Part shown: positions 60,955 through 64,000 of the stretch, piece after piece
How the letters are laid out: the number at the start of each line of letters is the position of its first letter
How positions within the stretch are numbered: position 1 is the stretch's first letter
Assembly (NCBI GenBank): GCA_026745465.1
Contig: JACYXH010000473.1
Span: forward strand, 4,672,191-4,736,190
Length of the DNA stretch: 64,000 nt
Direction: 5' to 3'
DNA from: Lota lota
Lineage: Eukaryota > Chordata > Actinopteri > Gadiformes > Lotidae
Made by a program: the position numbers and the translations under genes
Notes under the pieces: generated by a model
What the model saw: only the letters and a program-made list of their open reading frames with translations
What the model was told of the DNA's origin: nothing
Databases searched by the model: none

Positions 60955-61365
60955 GTAAGTGTCTTGGCACCACCCCCTCCCCCTCCATCCTCACTGACCT
61001 TTACGGAGGCTGGCTGGGCGAGTGGAGCGGGCGGTAGGGAGGTTTAGAGGTGGGCGGTGTCGTAGAGACACAGGTCCGGGTGGGATCGCACTCTGAAGCC
61101 CCTGACACACATGCACTGCAATGCTGGACTTATCTAGACATCACGGCGGAGGAGCTGTATGGGAGAGGTCAAATGTCAGAATCGGTGAGACCGGACATTA
61201 AACCGATTTGTGAGTAGAGCAGGAGCATTGTCCCGAGAGTTCACAGAGACTAGATCCTGTTTTACAGACTCCAGCATGCTAGGTGGCGGTAGATGCAGAG
61301 AGGAACACAAATAAGAATTCACAGCGAGCGTCACTGACGTTTCTATCATGCGACTGGTGCAAAAC

Positions 61366-61600
61366 TATCCTGGGAACCAGCCGAATCTGTGAGTTCATGT
61401 TTAAATTGGCCCCCCTTCCGTTCAGACAGATTTCAAGGAGACATGGCCTGGGTTGGGCTAATCATAACCGTGATTGGCTAGCACGAAAGCGGAAGAATAT
61501 GATATTTTGCCGATACGTCCAACCTCATGTAGTATTGATATCAACGCAAAAACAGTCATCATTACGGATGAGTCGGTAGTCTCGTACGCCATCTTCACAC
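61366..61600 (+). mobile_element. Partial DNA-transposon copy related to the 11782 element
   Basis: It starts TATCCTGGGAACCAGCCGAA, then TGAGTTCATGTTTAAATTGG, clearly related to the end of the element at 11782 (TAGCCTGGGAACCAGACGAA, ATGAGCTCATGTT). The interior GGGCTAATCATAACCGTGATTGG parallels GTTGTGATTGGTTGG there. No matching inverted end was found downstream, so the right boundary is approximate and the copy is probably truncated. Confidence 0.5.
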
Positions 61601-62100
61601 AGGGAGCAATCGAAGCGAACACACCACCACCCGACACCACCTGTCCTACTGCCAGAGTAGCACAGCAGGGAGGTGTGTCTGGGGAGGGGCGTCTTTTGTC
61701 CTGGAAGAATGGCTGACCTTTTCCGTTTTATTTCTTTCTTCTTTTATTTTGGGTGATGGCTTCGCACTCAGGCGCAGGCATAATCCTTTATTTTAAGCTA
61801 ATGTAAAGGAAGAGGATAAGAGATGGGTGAATCTTGATGAATCTTGAGCCTCTTTGAGCTGCGGGATTACGAGTGTTTTGTTCTCGACCGCCACGCTAGA
61901 GAGACCCGGCTGGCCGGGTGGCTTTAGACGACAGTGCCTTATAAGCTCCCGTGATTTGTCTCACTTTAGATTTTTTTGCCCCTTTAGCGCTTTTTGCTTC
62001 ACCCGTCCTGTTCCATACGAACGGCTCAGCGTCGCATCATAAAAGCTTTTATGGCTTTTATGTCACACTAAGGGATGATTTTCTCCTCGATCAAACCCTT

Positions 62101-62420
62101 CTCTGTCCTAGCGCAGTTATCTCTGTCCTAGCACTGTTTTCTCTGTCCTAGTGCGGTTATCTCTGTCCTAGCACTGTTTTCTCTGTCCTAGTGCGGTTAT
62201 CTCTGTCCTATAACTGTTATCTCTGTCCTAGCACTGTTATTTCTGTCCTAGCGCGGTAATCTCTGTCCTAGCACTGTAATCTCTGTCCTAGCGCGGTAAT
62301 CTCTATCCTAGCACTGTTATCTCTGTCCTAGCACTGTTATCTATGTCCTAGCGCGGTTATCTCTGTCCTAGCACTGTTATCTCTGTCCTAGCACTGTTAT
62401 CTCTGTCCTAGCATGGTTAT
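62101..62420 (+). repeat. Minisatellite, 20-bp unit, 16 copies
   Basis: Sixteen consecutive 20-base units of the form CTCTGTCCTAGCACTGTTAT with no indels; a seventeenth is degenerate. Variants (GCAC-TG, GCGC-GG, GTGC-GG) alternate in groups, so higher-order dimers and trimers are visible. Confidence 0.95.
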
Positions 62421-64000
62421 CTCTGCCCTGGAGATCGGGGCAGGGGTGAAAGAGAGAGAGAGAGAGGGGATTTTCTGAAATGTGTGGTTACTAAAACTAC
62501 AGCTCCCTCTGTCATGAAGTGCTTTAAACCAAAAAAGAAATTGAGTTTTCAGAATATGATAAGGTTGTTAATGAGTTTATAATAGCTCCAGTAAGTACAT
62601 AGAAAGAGGTTGCGTTGTATCTCATTTGAATATGGGCTAGTGAAGCCCGTTGAGATTGTAATTGTAATCAACTGCTTCATAAATAAACGTGACTCCACTT
62701 GCCGTGATTGCAAAACTCTTAAAGGCCCGTTATTCAAGGCAGATCTTTTTTTAAACTCCTGCATCTATCGCCCAATCTTGGAGGAGCGCTACGCATTTGG
62801 ACAGTAATTCAAAATCACTGGGTTGCTGGGTAGTAGCATGACCGTTGCTATGGCGCTAATCGCCATCGCCACACCACACCCCTCACGAGACCTAGCACGA
62901 CTCGGTTGCAGACGGTACTGCCTGCACCCCCACTGTCGCAATTAAATAATCAGCTCTTTCATTAAGAGCTCTATCTCTCCCCTCACTGGTCAGGGAACCT
63001 AAACACAGAAACAACAAAATTACAGACACAAACTTGGGGGGGAGATAGTTAATTGGGGCCTTTTCTCAGTGTTTGAGAACTGAAGGATGCTTTTTTATCT
63101 TAGGTGGATTGCTCGATCCACAGCGGGACTCTTGTAAGGAGTAGACGGAGGCAAAGAGAGACTGGATGTCCTTTTTATGTGGGTTTGGGCATACAGGATT
63201 AAGTATGTTATATATGTGTGGTATTTCTAAAGGAAACAGAAATGGAAACTAATAGAAGTACATTAAATGACTGGCTACAACCATGGAACAAATAATTTAC
63301 ATTACATCAATATACATGTGAGCGACAGTAATTACTGAAATGAACGTAAATGCGTATGCCTCTATACTGAATAGAAATTATCAACAGCGCACCATATGTG
63401 GCAGCGCACCAAATGTCAATATGAACATCACTCACCTTTCAAGAACGCACACACACACTTGCTCCATGTAACATGCTGGAACGAACTAGAATATTGCACT
63501 ACTTGCGACAATGTTCACAAAGAAAAAGGACCCCACCTAAAGGTAAGTGTGCACTATTATCTGCCTGACAGAATTAACAGTCACATATAGGGGAATTCAG
63601 AACACTCAGTCTACATAACACGCTAGCTAACGTGTTGTGAATGCGTACCGGACCGTGCATGAGACAGATTCCGGTGTCACGTTTCAGGTAAGTTTATTCC
63701 TTGCATGTGAAATCGTTTCCTGTGCATTCTGCGCACACATGATTCACCCACCCCATACAGACAGACACACACATACATACACACACATAGAGCATTGAGA
63801 CAAGCAATTAATTAAGGCTAAACCTGATAGATTTCCCAACAGGCAGCAGGGCATCACTCTAACACCACAGGATGATCAGTCTGTCCATCTGCATCGGACC
63901 GTAGATGCACTGGGATTTATAGGTAGTGGTCAGTATGGTCAGATTGCACCTGCATCACATCCTACCCCCTATCTGTCTGTTTGTCTCCCTTGCCTGTCTG

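Larger units (their letters stand above)
60955..64000 (+). other. ptpru intron after the MAM domain, cut by window end
   Basis: Starts gtaagt. It holds a partial transposon-like copy (from 61366), a 20-bp minisatellite (62101-62420) and otherwise unremarkable low-copy sequence. A good-looking donor (aaag|gtaagt near 63541) follows an open stretch, but the peptide there does not resemble the R2B Ig domain, so no exon is called. Confidence 0.7.

Noticed and set aside
63396..63590. Possible next ptpru exon ending at aaag|gtaagt
   Set aside because: The peptide before the donor has no resemblance to the R2B Ig-like domain and no good acceptor in the right phase was found.

Overview
The window is vertebrate nuclear DNA, most likely from a ray-finned fish. 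The evidence is three protein-coding exons with proper vertebrate splice signals, tRNA-derived SINEs and SINE/LINE tails of the kinds common in teleosts, and very many long (CA/GT)n, (GA/CT)n and poly-G/C arrays. No prokaryotic operons, CRISPR array or rRNA were seen. The microsatellite load would suit a gadiform or similar repeat-rich teleost, but that is inference.

One gene is recognisable, on the + strand: a receptor-type protein tyrosine phosphatase of the R2B group, best matched to PTPRU (ptpru, paralogue a or b not determined). Three consecutive exons encode most or all of the extracellular MAM domain: 28355-28483 (129 bp), 54381-54652 (272 bp) and 60873-60954 (82 bp). The reading frame is continuous across them (phases 1-1, 1-0, 0-1). 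All four conserved MAM cysteines and three N-glycosylation sequons are present. The signal-peptide exon must lie before the window (or is unrecognised in it), and the Ig, fibronectin III, transmembrane and phosphatase exons lie after it. The window is therefore the 5' part of one large gene: at least 28 kb of intron upstream, a 25.9-kb intron, a 6.2-kb intron, and the first 3 kb of the next.

Region by region: 1-28354 is the upstream intron, with many microsatellites, two minus-strand tRNA-SINEs (about 3960-4178 and 5050-5170), a 355-bp inverted-repeat transposon (11782-12136), a ~300-bp sequence present twice in opposite orientation (about 12600-12900 and 15240-15545), and low-copy AT-rich stretches that look like conserved non-coding DNA. 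The first MAM exon has a (TG)n tract directly against its acceptor. 28484-54380 holds a head-to-head SINE-like hairpin (32553-32721), a near-perfect 50-bp-arm hairpin (47148-47258), two (GA)n arrays sharing a 44-bp flank, and a degenerate ATTGG minisatellite (50045-50278). 54653-60872 holds a 27-bp minisatellite, a CpG-dense block (57785-58075) and a long (CTTT)n array. 60955-64000 holds a partial transposon and a 20-bp minisatellite.

I found no clear undescribed gene system. The most testable novelty is at splice and structure level: the (TG)n-flanked, frame-preserving MAM exon, the long hairpin, and the paired repeats.
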